A stretch of DNA of 36,813 bases from DASZXJ01 sp035545895 (GCA_035545895.1 DASZXJ010000067.1:1-36813); one strand, 5' to 3'. Numbered from the stretch's first letter, positions 1 through 8,248 are shown. A program made the numbers and translations. Notes: a model not told the origin generated them from the letters alone.

Positions 1-1
1 A

Positions 2-871
2 AACGGCGCATCGGTGGGCCCGCTGGGTACGGAACTTCGCCGCGCGGTGGCACTCGGACCCAAATCCGCCTCCACTAATGGCCACGCCGCCAATGGCGAT
101 GATGAGCTTCTGCTCTGGGACAGTGTTGGCCTGGCGTCAACGCAGGTCGCCGAACTGTCCGAAAAAGTCGGGCTGAAGGTCAAAGCCGGCGACAGCCTCA
201 AGATGCTCGGTGTGAAGGCGGGACCTTCGCAGGAGTTCGCCTCAGCCGTTGCGCTCGCATTGACGGGGTCGGATCGCAATTTGCTCCCGCTGAATTTCGT
301 GAAGTCGCGCCTGGCTCCGCCGCCGGTCCGCAAGGTCGGCCGCCGGGGCACCTACGCCATCATCATTGGCGCGATCTTGTTGATCGCGATTCTCGCTGTC
401 TTTATTGATCTCAATCTCCATGAAACGACGCTCGGTGGTATCCAAGACAAGCTGGCGGGTATCAGCAAGCCATACTCTGAAGTTCAGGGAGTTAAGGACA
501 AAGTCGATTTCAGCGATCTGTATCTGAAGAATCGTGGTACCACGCTTGATGTGCTGCGCGAAATGACCATCGCATTCGGCGATGATCCCCAGATTGTGAC
601 CACCAGTTTCAAGATTGAAGACGACAAGGACGTCAAAGATCCAAAGGACCTGGGCCGGCTGCGCGGAACATTGACAGGCAAGACCACCATTCCAGCGCTG
701 GCGAATCGTCTGGTGAGTGTGCTTCAGCAGAATCCAAGATTCAGTAATGTGAATTTGCAGGGGATCGGATCGACCGGCGGCAACAGCCGCGGCCGTGGCG
801 AGCAAAGCAACACCTTTTCAGTTGAATTCATTTATACCCCCAATCCGTCCAAGACAGGAGCGACGAAGTGA
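2..871 (+). CDS. GspL-like (PilM-PilN type) inner-membrane assembly protein, 5' truncated
   Basis: The reading frame is open at the left edge, so only the C-terminal part is visible (about 289 residues from base 2). The first ~85 residues look like the end of an actin-like ASKHA domain of the PilM/GspL type. The motif LLPLNF (about bases 281-298) then resembles the short segment that in PilN binds PilM. One strong membrane helix follows (about bases 353-406) and then a periplasmic ~150-residue domain of PilN/GspL character. A cytoplasmic actin-like part, a single helix and a periplasmic part in one chain is the normal GspL arrangement. In the family this protein links the cytoplasmic ATPase to the periplasmic scaffold. 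It overlaps the next gene by four bases (GTGA), so translation is probably coupled. The family call rests on layout and neighbours more than on a sharp motif. Confidence 0.7.
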   Translation, partial: NGASVGPLGTELRRAVALGPKSASTNGHAANGDDELLLWDSVGLASTQVAELSEKVGLKVKAGDSLKMLGVKAGPSQEFASAVALALTGSDRNLLPLNFVKSRLAPPPVRKVGRRGTYAIIIGAILLIAILAVFIDLNLHETTLGGIQDKLAGISKPYSEVQGVKDKVDFSDLYLKNRGTTLDVLREMTIAFGDDPQIVTTSFKIEDDKDVKDPKDLGRLRGTLTGKTTIPALANRLVSVLQQNPRFSNVNLQGIGSTGGNSRGRGEQSNTFSVEFIYTPNPSKTGATK

Positions 872-1539
872 ACAAGCGTGAGAGGACAATTGGGATTGTA
901 TTGGGCGCGGTTGTCGGCATTTGGGCGCTGGATAGCCTCGTAGTCGAGCCGCTCATGGAAAGCCTGAATCAAGTGAATACGGATATCGCCATGGCCAATG
1001 ATGAATATGACAAAGAAACCCGGATGATCAATAACCGTGCTCGTTACGATCAGATGTGGAGCGAAAACATCGTTCGCGGAATCAAGGATGACGCATCCAC
1101 CGCCCAGGCGCAGTTGACCGAGAATGTGGTCGGCTGGGTTCAGCAAAGCGGATTGAATTTCCGCAACGTCACGACCAGTTCGCCGGTGTTGGTCGGCAAG
1201 TTGGGCGGCAAACCGGGCGAGAGGCAGAAGGGCTTCATGCGACAATCCGCCCGCATCAATGCCAGCGGCCGGATGAACCAGATCGCGCAGTTGGTTCAGT
1301 CAATCCAGCACGCATCGATACCGATTCGCATCAATGACATGAATATCGCGTCGGAAAAGGAAAACCAGGACGATTTGCAGGTGACGATGCAGGTGAGCAC
1401 GATTTTCATTGTGCCTGACAATCTCAGGCCGGGCGAAGCGCCGCCGAGTTCCAGGCCGGCGATGGCGCAAGCCCAACAGGGCCGGGGCAGCGCGACCGCT
1501 CCAATAACGGGGCAGTCGCCTCAGCGGGAGAACAGATAA
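868..1539 (+). CDS. GspM/PilO-like inner-membrane scaffold protein
   Basis: A 223-residue protein with a short charged N-terminus (MNKRERT), one membrane helix at about residues 7-26, a helical stretch, and a periplasmic region containing a ferredoxin-like alternation of helices and strands (about residues 70-180). The last ~40 residues are a low-complexity Pro/Gln/Ser/Arg tail. This is the size and topology of PilO/GspM, which pairs with PilN/GspL in the periplasm. The GTG start lies within the stop codon of the gene upstream, and the stop codon shares one base with the next start. Assignment is by topology and position, because PilO/GspM proteins are poorly conserved in sequence. Confidence 0.65.
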   Translation: MNKRERTIGIVLGAVVGIWALDSLVVEPLMESLNQVNTDIAMANDEYDKETRMINNRARYDQMWSENIVRGIKDDASTAQAQLTENVVGWVQQSGLNFRNVTTSSPVLVGKLGGKPGERQKGFMRQSARINASGRMNQIAQLVQSIQHASIPIRINDMNIASEKENQDDLQVTMQVSTIFIVPDNLRPGEAPPSSRPAMAQAQQGRGSATAPITGQSPQRENR

Positions 1540-2483
1540 TGAAACGCTTCAATCTTAAAATGCGAACCGGATTTCTGACGGTTGCCGGCATGATTTGTGT
1601 ATTGGCTGGCACTGTGTCCGCTCAGCGGTATCAGCAGGATCAACAGCAGCAGGACGGCAACAATTACAACAACAACGGCCAGAATGAATACGGCAACGGC
1701 GGCGGCCGACGCGGCCGACGCGGGATGAACCAGGGTTTCAATAACCAGGGCGGTGGATACAACCAGGGCTACGGCGGCCAGCGCTTCCAATACAACCAAT
1801 ATAGCCAGGCCGCCAGCGTGGGTGGCGATGATTACGGGATCATTTCCCAGCAAAACATCTTCCTCCGAGATCGACGAATTCGTCCGGTAATTCCTGCCGG
1901 TCCGGGCGAGCTGCCTCCCGAACAGGCCAACGTCGTAACCGGCATCGTGTTCGATGATGTCGATCAGCAGTATCACGCTTACATGGAGACCATTTCCGGT
2001 CGAAACATCGGACAGGTTCAACGATTGAAAGCCGGGGACAAAATTGCAATCGGCGAAATCGTGGACATGCGAATCGACAAGGTCGGCTATCGCAGGACCG
2101 GTTCAGAAGAAATTACCTGGGTGTCGATCGGCAGCAATCTGACCGGCGAACAGGTTGGATCGGTTTCAGATTTCGCGGTACGTTCGGCTGCGGAAGGTGG
2201 TGGCGGGCAGTTTCAGCGCCAATTCGCCCCGGCCGTTGCGCCGCCGTCGCTTGATCCGAATACCGCCAATTTAAGCATGGAAGAAAGAATGAAACTGCGT
2301 CGCGCGACTGAAGGGCAGACTGGCGCTGCCCCGGCTCCGGCTCCAGCGCCGGCAGCGGAACCAGCCGCTGAACAGGCTCCAGCCTTGGCGCTGCCTCCGA
2401 CGGATGCCGCCCAAAATGCCGGATTGAGCATCGAGGAACGTATGCGTCTTCGACGGCAGCAGGAACAGGGAGCAGGTCGTTAA
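1539..2483 (+). CDS. Exported GspC/PilP-like protein with a low-complexity N-region
   Basis: 314 residues. A signal peptide or signal anchor at 1-29 ends in VSAQ. Residues 30-92 are a Gln/Asn/Gly/Tyr-rich disordered stretch. Residues 99-200 form a compact beta-rich unit beginning with SQQNIFLRDR and continuing through a segment like VVTGIVFDD and GDKIAIGEIVDMRIDKVGY. That pattern resembles the homology region of GspC/PilP, which contacts secretin N0 domains. The C-terminal ~110 residues are Ala/Pro-rich and carry two copies of an LSxEERMxLRR motif (residues 245-255 and 296-306). The ATG overlaps the preceding stop by one base. A role in coupling the inner-membrane complex to the secretin is inferred from the fold pattern and position. 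Confidence 0.6.
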   Translation: MKRFNLKMRTGFLTVAGMICVLAGTVSAQRYQQDQQQQDGNNYNNNGQNEYGNGGGRRGRRGMNQGFNNQGGGYNQGYGGQRFQYNQYSQAASVGGDDYGIISQQNIFLRDRRIRPVIPAGPGELPPEQANVVTGIVFDDVDQQYHAYMETISGRNIGQVQRLKAGDKIAIGEIVDMRIDKVGYRRTGSEEITWVSIGSNLTGEQVGSVSDFAVRSAAEGGGGQFQRQFAPAVAPPSLDPNTANLSMEERMKLRRATEGQTGAAPAPAPAPAAEPAAEQAPALALPPTDAAQNAGLSIEERMRLRRQQEQGAGR

Positions 2484-2529
2484 ACAGGTAATTGCCGAAC
2501 ATGAGATTATCAGGGACACAGGTGGGACT

Positions 2530-3897
2530 ATGAACAACGAGGTTGAGGCAAAACAAATGGCCAATCAATTTGGATCACGGCGTATGCGGAATCGTCTGGC
2601 AAAAGTGCTGGCGGCTGCGGTGCTGGGGTGCGCGGCAGGTCCAGTCGTGATCGCACAGACCACTGCGCCTTCAACGCGCCCGGCAGCGGCGGCTGCCCCG
2701 GCTACCCGTCCGGTATTGACCGGCATCACCACCCAGCCCGGTGGTCGGCTGCTGCTCAATTTCCAGGAGGCCAACATCCGCACCGTACTTGATGAATTGG
2801 GAGTCGCCGGCGATTACACAATCGACTATGTCGTTCCTCCACAAGGCCGCGTGACCGTTACGAGCAAGGGATCGCCCCTGAGCCCGGTCGAAACGATTCA
2901 GTTGCTGAATTCGGTCTTGTATGACAAGGGTTATGCGGTCCTCCAGCAAGGCAAGCTGTTGAAGGTCAATACCATCGACGCGTTTCGTCGATCCAGCTTA
3001 CCGGTCATTCAGGTCGATCCGTCCGATCCTAAACAAATGGAAGACCTTCATCCCACGGATGAACTGGTGACGGCGGTGATCAGCCTTCGCTTTGCGGTGG
3101 CGACCCAGCTTCGGCAGGACCTGGCTCCGCTGGTCAATCCCGCGGCGGATTTCACGACCAATGCGTCGAGCAACGCAATCATGATCACGGATACCAAGGC
3201 CAACATTAAGCGCATTGCCGAGATTGTTCGGGCGTTGGATTCACATGTCGCGGATGCTTCGGATGTAAAGACGATCAAGTTGCAATACGCCAATGCCCAG
3301 GATGTCGCCCGGTTGATCAATGATTTGTATCGAACACAGCCTGGCGCTGGCGGCGGCGGTGTTGGTGGTGGTGCTGGGGGCGGCGGGAATGGATTTGGCG
3401 GTCGAGGCGGTGGGTTCGGCGGCGGCGGCGGATTTGGGGGTGGCGGTGGTGGATTCGGCGGCGGTGGCGGAGGATTCGGTGGAGGCGGCGGCTTCGGCGG
3501 CGGTGGCGGTCGAGGTGGTGGCGGCGGTGGATTCGGTCGCAGCGATCGCAACCTCAAGGATAACTTCGCCTCGGTTGATCCACAGACCGTTCTCGCCAAG
3601 GTGGCGTCCATGCCCATTACCACATGGAATTACAAGGACGATCCCGAAAAACGGCATCTCGGACCGATGGCCCAGGACTTCTACGGAGCCTTTGGAATTG
3701 GTCAAGACGACAAGACCATCACCTACCTCGATGAAGGCGGTGTAGCGCTCTCCGCCATTCAGGGTCTGAATCAAAAACTCAACGAGAAGGACCAGAAGAT
3801 CCAATCTTTGGAAAAGGAGTTGGCGGAATTGAAGGCAACCGTGCAGGCATTGGTGGCCAAATCGAGCGGCAGCGCAAACAGCGCATCCGGCAAATAA
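2530..3897 (+). CDS. Secretin N-domain protein fused to a C-terminal Peptidase_S74 chaperone domain
   Basis: 455 residues. An N-terminal export signal (hydrophobic stretch about residues 20-42, possible cleavage after VVIA; an LGC lipobox-like site at about 33-35 is an alternative) is followed by an Ala/Thr/Pro linker. Residues ~70-145 have the pattern of the secretin N0/STN domain, ~175-240 of an N1 domain (FTTNASSNAIMITDTKANIK), and ~245-270 begin an N2 repeat (TIKLQYANAQDVARLINDLY). A ~65-residue glycine-rich run follows, then SDRNLK at 338-343, HLGPMAQDFYGAFGIG and GVALSAIQGL, the hallmarks of the S74 intramolecular chaperone, ending in a heptad-like coiled coil. The Ser338/Lys343 spacing equals that of the known autoproteolytic dyad. 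There is no secretin barrel. ATG 2530 has GGTGGG upstream; ATG 2557 is an alternative. Confidence 0.82.
   Translation: MNNEVEAKQMANQFGSRRMRNRLAKVLAAAVLGCAAGPVVIAQTTAPSTRPAAAAAPATRPVLTGITTQPGGRLLLNFQEANIRTVLDELGVAGDYTIDYVVPPQGRVTVTSKGSPLSPVETIQLLNSVLYDKGYAVLQQGKLLKVNTIDAFRRSSLPVIQVDPSDPKQMEDLHPTDELVTAVISLRFAVATQLRQDLAPLVNPAADFTTNASSNAIMITDTKANIKRIAEIVRALDSHVADASDVKTIKLQYANAQDVARLINDLYRTQPGAGGGGVGGGAGGGGNGFGGRGGGFGGGGGFGGGGGGFGGGGGGFGGGGGFGGGGGRGGGGGGFGRSDRNLKDNFASVDPQTVLAKVASMPITTWNYKDDPEKRHLGPMAQDFYGAFGIGQDDKTITYLDEGGVALSAIQGLNQKLNEKDQKIQSLEKELAELKATVQALVAKSSGSANSASGK
3346..3540 (+). repeat. Glycine-rich coding repeat (GGGFGG type)
   Basis: About 65 codons consist almost entirely of Gly with spaced Phe and Arg, in units such as GGGGGFGG. 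The tract lies exactly between the secretin-type N-domains and the S74 domain, so it serves as a long flexible linker. It also produces long Pro/Ala-rich shadow frames on the other strand and is a likely site of length variation. Confidence 0.85.
3541..3558 (+). other. Predicted S74 self-cleavage motif (SDRNLK)
   Basis: Codons for Ser338 to Lys343. In studied S74 domains (phage endosialidase type) the chain is cut just before the Ser, using that Ser and the Lys five residues later. Both are present here with the right spacing. Cleavage would release the ~118-residue C-terminal domain and leave a mature protein ending in the glycine-rich tail. That cleavage occurs here is inferred. Confidence 0.65.
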
Positions 3898-4010
3898 ATC
3901 GGATGATGCTCAAGTGTCTGTTGTTGAAACGCCCCAGTGGCAGGCGCACCGTCGAGCAAAGGCAATTGCAGTTGCACGGTCGATCGGGCGCCACGATGAA
4001 GGAAGAACAA

Positions 4011-5711
4011 ATGAAGACGAACAAAAGATTTAATCAGTGGGTGCTTGCTGCCATTTTTGCGATGGCGCTGGCGAGCACAGCGAACGCTCAGTTTGGTGGA
4101 CCAGGTGGATTTCCCGGCGGTGGTGGGGGCGGCGGAGGAGGAGGACGGGGAGGCCAAAACCAAGGCCTGCGAACCGCGCCCGTCAATGCTTCCTATGACA
4201 CGCGCACCAATACGCTCGTCATCACCGGCCCAACCGATACCCTCAAGCAGATCACCGAACTTGTTAAGGAGATCGACGCCAATCCGGCTCAAGGCAACAA
4301 AGTCTACGTATATAAGCTGCGCAACGGCTCGGCTCTGAACATCGAAGCCGTCGCCAACCTGTTGTTCCTGGGTACGGGCGGAAACAACCGCGGCGTACAG
4401 TCGGCTCAGACGCTCAGCTCAAACCGCGTCGGCAGCAGCGGCACACGCGGTGGCACTCGAGGGGGCACCGGTGGCGGACTGGGTGGTGGGCTGGGCGGTG
4501 GCCTTGGCGGCGGAGTTGGCGGTACTGGTGGACGCGCAGGCGGCGTGGGTACCACCTTCACCGGCGGCGCTTCGGCCAACGCGCAAACCGCGGCGGCAGG
4601 ATTGGTCGGACAGGTCACTGTTGTGGCCGATCCCAATACCAACGCGCTGCTCGTCACGACCGATCCCAAAAACTGGCCGGCTGTGAAGGCCATTCTCGAC
4701 GATCTGGATCGATCCGTTCCACAGGTGCTCATCAAGGTGCTTATCGCCGAAGTCACGCACAACGATTCGCGCGACCTGGGCGTGGAATTCTCAGGCATGA
4801 ACCTGCGAACTTCGACCGTGGGATCAGGCACGACCGCGGTGACTTCGACGCTGGGTTCAATAGGCGGCACGAATTTCAATCTGCCGCAATTTGCCAACGG
4901 GGTTGGTGCCATTGCAACGATTAACGAAACCAATTTCGCAGCCGCCCTTCACGCGCTGGAAATCAACGGCAAGATCGATGTGTTGTCCCGCCCATACATT
5001 CTGGCTTCAGACAATCAGCCCGCCGAGATCATCGTCGGCGAAACCGTCCCTTACATTTCCAGTTCCAACCAGACGACCAACGGCAATATCATCAACAACG
5101 TGACGTACAGCGACATCGGTATTCTGCTGGACGTCATCCCGCACATCAACCCTGATGGCATGGTGCTGCTGGATGTCGCACCGGAAATTTCGGCGCGCGA
5201 GGATTCGACCATCCAGATCGCGGTGGGCGTCAATGCCACCGTCTTCTCCAAGCGATCCGCGCAGTCGCGTGTTGCGGTGCAGAATGGTCAGACCGTCGTC
5301 ATCGGCGGCTTGATGCAGGATCGAAACACGGTCACTTTGAACAAAGTGCCCCTGCTCGGCGATCTTCCGTTTGTCGGCCCGTTGTTCCAGCATGAACAAA
5401 AAGAGAAGAGCAAGACCGAACTGCTGATCTTCATGACGCCGCACGTGGCGTCGCGACCGGATCAACTCAAGGAAATGGGCGCTCAGGAACTGGATTCGAC
5501 CAAGTTGCTGCCCAATGCAGTCGGGCCGGGCGCATTCCAGGAACATCAAAAGGGCATGGACATTGGCATCCCGACTCCTTCGACTCAGCCTGATGTCCGG
5601 GACAATACGACCGAGATTTTGACTCCGGGCAGTGCCGGCGGCGCATCGAATGGCGTGGATATGCCGTCCGGCGGTTCGACGGGTGGGGGCGGTGGTGGGG
5701 GCGGCGAATAA
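4011..5711 (+). CDS. gspD: Type II secretion / type IV pilus-family secretin
   Basis: Outer-membrane secretin, 566 residues from the chosen start. A signal peptide ends near ASTANA-Q (residue 27), followed by a glycine-rich run. Residues ~58-120 form an N-domain repeat (NASYDTRTNTLVITGPTDTLK). A second glycine-rich linker spans ~147-185, then another N-domain (VTVVADPNTNALLVTTDPKN, ~201-235), and the secretin barrel region at ~236-485. This includes the typical PQVLIKVLIAEV entry and VPLLGDLPFVGPLF near the end. The C-terminus is again glycine-rich. The frame is open from 3903, but ATG 4011 has AAGGAAG at ideal spacing and is followed directly by the signal peptide, so the longer version is unlikely. 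An obvious N0 domain is missing here; the upstream gene carries one. Confidence 0.92.
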   Translation: MKTNKRFNQWVLAAIFAMALASTANAQFGGPGGFPGGGGGGGGGGRGGQNQGLRTAPVNASYDTRTNTLVITGPTDTLKQITELVKEIDANPAQGNKVYVYKLRNGSALNIEAVANLLFLGTGGNNRGVQSAQTLSSNRVGSSGTRGGTRGGTGGGLGGGLGGGLGGGVGGTGGRAGGVGTTFTGGASANAQTAAAGLVGQVTVVADPNTNALLVTTDPKNWPAVKAILDDLDRSVPQVLIKVLIAEVTHNDSRDLGVEFSGMNLRTSTVGSGTTAVTSTLGSIGGTNFNLPQFANGVGAIATINETNFAAALHALEINGKIDVLSRPYILASDNQPAEIIVGETVPYISSSNQTTNGNIINNVTYSDIGILLDVIPHINPDGMVLLDVAPEISAREDSTIQIAVGVNATVFSKRSAQSRVAVQNGQTVVIGGLMQDRNTVTLNKVPLLGDLPFVGPLFQHEQKEKSKTELLIFMTPHVASRPDQLKEMGAQELDSTKLLPNAVGPGAFQEHQKGMDIGIPTPSTQPDVRDNTTEILTPGSAGGASNGVDMPSGGSTGGGGGGGGE

Positions 5712-6259
5712 TGAGTAACCGGGAATTCACCCTGACCAATAGGCCGATGCCGCGAGATCGCTCGCGGCATCGGTTGTTGTTGGCGCTGATGGCCGTGATG
5801 TTCTTCGCCGGATGCGCTGCGCCGGCGGCAAGCACTTCGGTTGAGAAGCCCGCAGTGCCCCAACCGGTCGCTCCCACGGTTGCCCAGAACTCATCGGCCA
5901 ATCCATCGGTCAGTGCGTGCGCTGCTCAGTTGCACGAGTTGTGCGGTCCACTGATGCTCTACTTCAACATGCACGCCCAGCTTCCCGAGAAGCTGGCCGA
6001 TCTGCGGCAGCTTCCCGGCTTTGAAAATCTCGATACGTTTTCGTGCCCGGTTTCCAAACAGCTTTATGTATATACGCCGCAAGGGGTGAAAGCGCCGGAA
6101 GAGGGCTGGTTCATCATCGTGGCGGACAGTGCACCGGTGCATGCCGGCGTTCGCTTTGCGATTGCCATTCGCGAACCGCAGCCGGGCTCGCCATTGGTCA
6201 CCAACGTGATCGTGCTCGATCCCAACGCGCCGCCTCCCAAGCCGATCATCATCAAATAA
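5711..6259 (+). CDS. Lipoprotein of the secretion operon, pseudopilin-tail-like
   Basis: 182 residues with a lipobox MFFAGC (Cys35), so an outer- or inner-membrane lipoprotein. A second possible start, ATG 5747 (MPRDRSR), gives a more usual signal length. After a Pro/Val/Ala linker, residues ~65-165 contain the pattern CAAQLHELCGPLMLYF, LPEKLADLRQLPG, SCPVSKQLYVYTPQG and EEGWFIIVADSAPVHAG. That resembles the soluble part of short pseudopilin-like proteins in related bacteria, here on a lipid anchor instead of a pilin helix. Its ATG shares one base with the secretin stop codon, which suggests it acts with the secretin. A pilotin-like role is possible but not shown. Confidence 0.6.
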   Translation: MSNREFTLTNRPMPRDRSRHRLLLALMAVMFFAGCAAPAASTSVEKPAVPQPVAPTVAQNSSANPSVSACAAQLHELCGPLMLYFNMHAQLPEKLADLRQLPGFENLDTFSCPVSKQLYVYTPQGVKAPEEGWFIIVADSAPVHAGVRFAIAIREPQPGSPLVTNVIVLDPNAPPPKPIIIK

Positions 6260-6264
6260 TCGAG

Positions 6265-7479
6265 TCATTGAGAAGCCAGTCGCTGAAGCATCTGCCTGGC
6301 TTTGGCTGCCGATGGTGTATCGGCAAATTCGCGCACGATCCGCTGCGCCCTTTCTCTCGCTTGTGAGATAAACTTGTTTCGCTCATAACCCTCAGCCAGT
6401 GAGAGCAGTTGTTGCGCTTCAACCTCGCGTGATACCGGTGAGGCAACAGCGGGTCGCGTGGCGGGAATGGTTTTTGTGGGCTTGGGCAGTTTCACGATTG
6501 GCGAAGCCGTCAGCAATTCCTCGGCACGCGCAGCCAATCGCGCATCGCCATGCAATTTCACCGCTTGATATAATTGATGCGCCTCCGCATCCTTATGGCT
6601 TCTTTGCAATTGCTGGCCCATTTCAAGCATCCTGGCCGCCAGTCCCGGCAGGGGCTCATCGAGGTTGTTGATCGCGCCTTCAATTCGCTCGATCGGCGGC
6701 AGCGTGTGGCCCATGTCCGGCACTTCAATATATTCGACATTCTTGAATCCATCCGGCAAATAGCCGCGCTCGTAGGTTCCCTGGATTGAATCGCGATTCA
6801 TATCCCTGCCGCCGGTGATCAGCACGATTCGGCCAAGCTGCTTTGCGCGGTCAAGCATGGCCAGTGGAGGTTGATCGAAATCGTGCGCCCAGAAATGCGT
6901 TGGGTCGCCAGCCAGTGGAATGTCCCTGAAATATGACACTCCCACGCACGGCATTGCGCCAGAAAATGTCTCGGGGTAAATCACCGCCAGCATCGAAGCA
7001 ACTTTTCCGCCGCCCGACACTCCGCCGGCGTATACGCGTGCAGGATCGATGTTGTAGGTTTTTTGCAGGTTGAAGACGGCATCCATCGCCAGCCCAAAAC
7101 GTACGCCCACGCCGCGTTCGTTGCCGCTGTTGTCAGCCGAGATGAAAATGAGTTTATGCTTGTCGAGCAGTTCGTCCCATCCGCGCGGAACTTGTCCGCG
7201 ATTGCCCGCATTCACCCATACGAGAATGCCATATGCATTGGATGAATCGTAATCGCGAGGTACGTAAGCCTCGAAGCTCTCTTCGGGTAATTTGTAACGC
7301 TGCGATTCCTGGATGCGAATGTGATGTCTGCGATTTTGCGCTTCAATGGGGCTGCGCGGATCCTGTTCGGTGAAAGTCGTGTGAAATTCACCGCGACGAA
7401 GGCTATCCCGCGGCTGGGTCGTTGCTTGGCCCAGCGCAATCGCGGGCATGACCAACAGGATGACCGCCAGTCGTCGCAT
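6265..7479 (-). CDS. Exported alpha/beta hydrolase (esterase/depolymerase-like) with a helical C-terminal extension
   Basis: 404 residues with a signal peptide (MRRLAVILLVMPAIALGQ) and a TTQPRDS linker. Residues ~65-275 have alpha/beta-hydrolase order: FEAYVPRDYD and ILVWVNAGNRG early, a nucleophile elbow GGVSGGG with Ser155, a probable acid in TGGRDMN (Asp226) and a histidine in PDMGHTLPP (His258). The overall look is that of feruloyl-esterase or PHB-depolymerase-like proteins. Residues ~275-404 are helical and TPR-like, with a Lys/Pro/Thr linker. The substrate cannot be told from sequence. The gene converges on the secretion operon with only five bases between stop codons and is not part of it. 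Confidence 0.75.
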   Translation of the reverse strand: MRRLAVILLVMPAIALGQATTQPRDSLRRGEFHTTFTEQDPRSPIEAQNRRHHIRIQESQRYKLPEESFEAYVPRDYDSSNAYGILVWVNAGNRGQVPRGWDELLDKHKLIFISADNSGNERGVGVRFGLAMDAVFNLQKTYNIDPARVYAGGVSGGGKVASMLAVIYPETFSGAMPCVGVSYFRDIPLAGDPTHFWAHDFDQPPLAMLDRAKQLGRIVLITGGRDMNRDSIQGTYERGYLPDGFKNVEYIEVPDMGHTLPPIERIEGAINNLDEPLPGLAARMLEMGQQLQRSHKDAEAHQLYQAVKLHGDARLAARAEELLTASPIVKLPKPTKTIPATRPAVASPVSREVEAQQLLSLAEGYERNKFISQARERAQRIVREFADTPSAAKARQMLQRLASQ

Positions 7480-7558
7480 CTCCCGATTAGCCTACCGCTG
7501 GCTAATCGGACGAGCAATTGAAACAATTTTGGGTAATGGGCCAGTTTGAGTTGATTCA

Positions 7559-7620
7559 TTCAGCTCCGCCGCTTGCGGCGGGTTTTCGAGGCCAAACCCG
7601 CCGCAAGCGACGGGGCTAAA
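7559..7620. repeat. Long imperfect hairpin repeat (27-base arms)
   Basis: Left arm 7559-7585 and right arm 7594-7620 are complementary at 24 of 27 positions, with an 8-base loop. The core reads CGCTTGCGGCGGGTTT on one arm. It sits in the gap between two minus-strand genes. There is no T-tract on either side, so it is not a standard intrinsic terminator. I recall GCTTGCGGCGGG hairpins as common dispersed intergenic elements in planctomycetes. Confidence 0.75.
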
Positions 7621-7648
7621 AGGCGTTGCCTGCAACTGGCCCGGTGCT

Positions 7649-8248
7649 CTATTTTGCCGGATCGGCCTGCCGCGTCGTCGGATCGCCGGGCCGAACCATG
7701 ACGCCCGGTTTGTCATTCCCAAATGCGCCTTCGTCCTTTTGATGGCGAAGCAGGAACTGCTGAAAATCCTCTGTCGTTGCGCTCACGATGAATATTTTGT
7801 CGTCCACCTTGACCGTGTCCAGTTCCCTGGGATGGCCTGCCAGGTATTTTTCGAGCCATTCCTGGGGCATGACCGAAAACTTCAGCCGTGGGGTGGTCTC
7901 CCGAATCACCAGAAACGAATAGAGCGGCATCATGTGAAATTTATACACATCACTGCCCTCGGGCTCGGCTATGGTGATTTCAGCAAGCAGCAGATCTCCG
8001 ACCTTGCCAAGCCGCACGACAAGATTGGCCTTCTTCCCATCCTTATCCGTGTAAACCACCACATATTTTTTATCATCACCCGGCGGTTTTACGTCGGCGG
8101 TTTCCTCGCCATTCTCCGAAACCCACAAACCCGCCAGCGTCTTATCCACGATCAATTGATCGTCGTTCAAAATTGGATGAATTGTTCGCACGCACCCCGC
8201 GGCCACCAGCCACATCGCTGCGATCAACATCAGGTATTTCGATTTCAT
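7649..8248 (-). CDS. Hypothetical lipoprotein
   Basis: 199 residues from ATG at 8248, chosen because GGAGAG lies just upstream and a standard lipoprotein signal follows at once (MKSKYLMLIAAMWLVAAGC, Cys19). The frame extends to 8329, but that part has no export features. The body is beta-rich (KKYVVVYTDKDGKKANLVVRL, GDLLLAEITIAEPEG, FHMMPLYSFLVIRE), with a C-terminal tail containing DPTTRQADPAK. I do not recognise a named family, although small planctomycete lipoproteins of this general look occur. It is divergent from the sigma factor gene, and the 124 bases between them must hold both promoters. Confidence 0.7.
   Translation of the reverse strand: MKSKYLMLIAAMWLVAAGCVRTIHPILNDDQLIVDKTLAGLWVSENGEETADVKPPGDDKKYVVVYTDKDGKKANLVVRLGKVGDLLLAEITIAEPEGSDVYKFHMMPLYSFLVIRETTPRLKFSVMPQEWLEKYLAGHPRELDTVKVDDKIFIVSATTEDFQQFLLRHQKDEGAFGNDKPGVMVRPGDPTTRQADPAK

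Noticed and set aside
3048..3623. Pro- and Ala-rich minus-strand frames
   Set aside because: They are the complement of the glycine-rich linker of the S74 fusion gene.
3903..4010. N-terminal extension of the secretin from ATG 3903
   Set aside because: The added residues are charged and would bury the signal peptide; ATG 4011 has a good ribosome site and is followed by a standard signal.
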